Origin: Bacteroidetes bacterium UBA7674
Lineage (GTDB): Bacteria; Bacteroidota; Bacteroidia; Chitinophagales; Chitinophagaceae
DNA length: 64,000 bases
Reading direction: 5' to 3'
Assembly: GCA_002483105.1 (NCBI GenBank)
Contig: DLHG01000013.1
Span: 1-64,000, forward strand
Shown here one piece after another: positions 61,911-64,000 of the stretch; position 1 is the stretch's first letter, and each line of letters begins with the position of its first letter. The notes under the pieces were generated by a model that was not told where the DNA came from, searched no databases, and worked only from the letters and a program-made list of their open reading frames with translations. The position numbers and the translations under genes were made by a program.

Positions 61911-62099
61911 TTACGCTTTGGCTTTTTCCAGGAGTATTTCTATTGCCTGTGGGCGTGGTTGAAGGAGGTCGTCAGCTGCTTCGCTTAAGTAGCTCTTCAT
62001 TTGTTTCATTACCACAGCAAGTTTCTCGTTCTTCTTATCCTTCAGCACCGTATTGCCTGTTTTTTTACCAGTAAAAGTTAGGAGTAGCATTTGTTCCAT
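61911..62099 (-). CDS. short conserved-looking protein of unknown function
   Basis: A 62-residue frame starting MEQMLLLTFTGKKTGNTVLK, then DKKNEKLAVVMKQMKSYLSE, and ending QPRPQAIEILLEKAKA. The composition is that of a real small helical protein (basic, with an amphipathic second half), and I have a recollection of similar short Bacteroidota proteins, not verified. No signal peptide or membrane helix. An alternative start is the second methionine at residue 4. It is not in an operon. Confidence 0.55.
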   Translation of the reverse strand: MEQMLLLTFTGKKTGNTVLKDKKNEKLAVVMKQMKSYLSEAADDLLQPRPQAIEILLEKAKA

Positions 62100-62272
62100 C
62101 TACGATACAAGTTTTAATGTTCAAAGAATAAACGTATTTTTTACGTCGTTATTGTATCAGCATGTGCTAATTTTATACAATAGCTAATATAAGAAGGCTG
62201 GCCTGATCTTTTAGGTGTTTCAGCCTACTATAATATTATAAAATAATAGTGTAAATAACAAATTGTTTCCCC

Positions 62273-63193
62273 ATGATAACCGTAGGTATAACAGGCGGGA
62301 CGGGATTTATAGGTAAGCACCTGTGTAAGTTGTTGAAAGACAGCGGCAACGAGGTGGTTATCTTTACCCGCAGCCCCATGAAGCAGCATGATATCCCTCA
62401 TGTGCATTATGCTTACTGGGATCCATACAGCGATAAATTCGACCTGGTACACCTGAAACAGGTGGATGCTATGATACACCTGGCAGGAGCCGGTATAGCC
62501 GATAAGCGTTGGACAGACAAGCGGAAAGAAGAAATAGTACACAGCAGGGTACATACAACCCGTTTCCTTATTAATAAGCTGAGGGAGTACGCGCCCGGCT
62601 GCAAAACACTTATTTCCACCTCTGCAACAGGATACTATGGACCGGACAGGGAGGGAAAGAGTTTCTTTAATGAAAATGCCCCGGCATACAGCGACTTCCT
62701 GGGAGAAACGTGTATGAAATGGGAGGCAGAAGCACATAAAGCTGAGGACTTCCTGAGAACGGTGATATTCCGGTTTGGGATAGTGATGGGCAAGGAAGAC
62801 GGGATGTTCCCGCAACTGGCAAGGCCTGCCGCAATGGGTGTGTTGCCTATATTGGGAGGCGGTAAGCAAACCATCAGCTGGATACATGCGGATGATCTTT
62901 GCAGTATGATAATAAGGGCGATAGAGGACAAGGAAATAAAAGGAACCTATAATGCAGTAACGGCCCATCCTGTAACGCAGAAGCAGTTGATGCAGACCAT
63001 AGCCAAAGTAAGGGGCGGGATAAAAATACCTGTGCCCGTACCGGCGGCCGTACTGAAAGTAATGCTGGGCGAGATGAGCACAGAAGTACTGAAGAGCTGC
63101 ACGGTGAGTGCAGACAAAACGCTACAAGCCGGCTTTACACAGGAGTATGATACTCCTGAGAAGATGGTCAGGCAGATATTGGGTAAACATTAA
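62273..63193 (+). CDS. TIGR01777 family NAD-dependent epimerase-like protein
   Basis: A 306-residue extended short-chain dehydrogenase/reductase of the TIGR01777 (YfcH/SDR39U1) family. The nucleotide-binding GGTGFIGKHL is at about residues 8-17, with HLAGAGIADKRW near 72, STSATGYYG (active-site serine/tyrosine) near 118, and FGIVMGKEDGMF. The C-terminal 50 residues match the DUF1731 domain (VPAAVLKVMLGEMSTEVLKS). The substrate is unknown. Its stop overlaps the stop of the convergent gene by a few bases. Confidence 0.92.
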   Translation: MITVGITGGTGFIGKHLCKLLKDSGNEVVIFTRSPMKQHDIPHVHYAYWDPYSDKFDLVHLKQVDAMIHLAGAGIADKRWTDKRKEEIVHSRVHTTRFLINKLREYAPGCKTLISTSATGYYGPDREGKSFFNENAPAYSDFLGETCMKWEAEAHKAEDFLRTVIFRFGIVMGKEDGMFPQLARPAAMGVLPILGGGKQTISWIHADDLCSMIIRAIEDKEIKGTYNAVTAHPVTQKQLMQTIAKVRGGIKIPVPVPAAVLKVMLGEMSTEVLKSCTVSADKTLQAGFTQEYDTPEKMVRQILGKH

Positions 63194-64000
63194 TAGGCGT
63201 AGTCGGATAAGTATTCGTAGTACGACGTCAGTTTTCCATTCTCACAAATAGTGGCGCGAGCGAGTATATCGCTGTTTTCGGCCAGCAATTCTCCCAATAT
63301 GTATTTCTCAAAATGTACCCCGAAGTATTGAGAGGCATCACGAGGTAACTCGTTGGGTAAATTATCTACAGCCATTACATCTATCACATCACTCGTGTTC
63401 TGGAATGGTGCTACTTTTTCCATAGTGCTTCTGTCTATTCCATATACCGGGTCGGCGATGGTAGAGGAACCGACATTGATTGGCACAGATCCATCGGTAT
63501 CGCAAGTAATATCAGAGATGACGCTGATGCGGAAGTCTGTACGCTGAATATCCGTTTTTTCGAACAGGCGTGGAATCTGTTTGTCCCAGTAAATACCGTT
63601 CATGAGGATATCTGTCTTGGACAGGTATTGCGGGAACAGGCAAGTGTATTGCTCGGGGTGTGCATGGAAGTCGTCTCTGTGAAACGTACCATCACCTTTA
63701 CGTGCGTATAAAGCCTTGCCCTTGAAGTGTGCGTAAACAGGATAATCGAAATCGTGCTTGAAAAAATCTTCCGGCTCTACGGGTTCTACATCAAGCCTTG
63801 TCATTACATCTATTACACCTGAGGCTACTTTGCCGGAACCTGTAACAGCTATCTTAACTGGTGGGAGCTTTATCTTTTCGTATGCCTGTATCAATTCGTT
63901 GTAGCCGCGTAATTTGTTGGCAGCGGGTAGCTCGTAGAGTTCATGCTTTTTGCCATAGGTGAGCAGGCCGTTGTGCGCTCCTACAATACCGGCAAATATT
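63190..64000 (-). CDS. saccharopine dehydrogenase/alanine dehydrogenase-like oxidoreductase, 5' end missing
   Basis: A frame of about 270 residues, open to the window edge, so the N-terminus is not seen. Visible parts are AGIVGAHNGLLTYGKKHELY, VKIAVTGSGKVASGVIDVMT (Rossmann loop GSGKVASG), DILMNGIYWDKQIPRLF, ISDITCDTDGSVPINVGSST, and DPVYGIDR. This combination fits the NAD(P)-dependent saccharopine dehydrogenase (lysine-forming) or alanine dehydrogenase superfamily. A full-length protein of about 400 residues is expected. Whether it acts in lysine metabolism is uncertain. Confidence 0.85.
   Translation of the reverse strand, partial: IFAGIVGAHNGLLTYGKKHELYELPAANKLRGYNELIQAYEKIKLPPVKIAVTGSGKVASGVIDVMTRLDVEPVEPEDFFKHDFDYPVYAHFKGKALYARKGDGTFHRDDFHAHPEQYTCLFPQYLSKTDILMNGIYWDKQIPRLFEKTDIQRTDFRISVISDITCDTDGSVPINVGSSTIADPVYGIDRSTMEKVAPFQNTSDVIDVMAVDNLPNELPRDASQYFGVHFEKYILGELLAENSDILARATICENGKLTSYYEYLSDYAY

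Noticed and set aside
1..64000. tRNA, rRNA, tmRNA or known riboswitches
   Set aside because: I scanned the gaps for cloverleaf-like ends and conserved riboswitch cores and saw none; subtle ones could be missed by eye.

Overview
The window comes from a member of the Bacteroidota, most likely a Chitinophagaceae-type organism. The signs are several secreted proteins with C-terminal type IX secretion (T9SS) sorting domains, a SusC-like TonB-dependent receptor, an HU-CCDC81/SPOR fusion, promoter elements of the Bacteroidota type (-7 TAnnTTTG, sometimes with TTG near -33), few recognisable Shine-Dalgarno sites, and many small secreted proteins of lineage-specific families. It looks like chromosome. 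I saw no rRNA, tRNA, CRISPR array, insertion sequence or intact prophage.

Layout. 1-13.5 kb: a GNAT acetyltransferase, an Mrp-type Fe-S/ATPase, a minus-strand operon of a secreted PIG-L deacetylase, a 34-residue membrane protein and a sodium:solute symporter, then envelope proteins (DUF2911, TSP3/OmpA-like, a T9SS delta-60 protein, a lactonase-like propeller) and DUF2200. 13.5-15.5 kb: an AT-rich accessory patch with a DUF4062 protein and a 160-bp tandem repeat that ends at the next gene's start. 15.5-30 kb: housekeeping and envelope genes (metallo-beta-lactamase-fold hydrolase, parA-parB, YkgJ-like protein, HU-CCDC81/SPOR protein, a three-gene TonB receptor/TPR/beta-barrel operon, nnr, purD). 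30-35.5 kb: three consecutive POT peptide transporter paralogues, each with its own terminator. 35.6-50 kb: a YKSDA-repeat protein, ispD, an L,D-transpeptidase, a thiolase, two T9SS proteins, small secreted proteins, and prfC. 50-55 kb: a second accessory patch with a large AT-rich SMEK-NACHT-pentapeptide STAND ATPase (a probable anti-phage sensor), divergent from an orphan terminase-small-subunit-like HTH protein. That gene is followed by a helically phased 21-bp repeat array. A cysteine-rich secreted protein and a candidate small RNA come next. 55-64 kb: an outer-membrane barrel, a bestrophin, an intact T9SS protein with the decayed 3' end of a paralogue behind it, a flavin reductase/phosphoesterase pair, a TIGR01777 epimerase and a truncated saccharopine-dehydrogenase-like gene at the window edge.

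The gaps between genes are rich in dispersed repeats. The most striking is a modular element of about 40-110 bp: a CCCCTCC/GGAGGGG hairpin, then a second hairpin whose stem sequence differs from copy to copy, then GGGGTGG and a terminal GACTCGCG-like motif. I count roughly 15 full or partial copies in both orientations, often just after stop codons. The best candidates for an undescribed system are the SMEK-NACHT protein, the TerS-like protein with its 10.5-bp-phased array, the modular hairpin element, the 34-residue protein coupled to the symporter, and the promoter-plus-terminator candidate sRNA near 55.1 kb.
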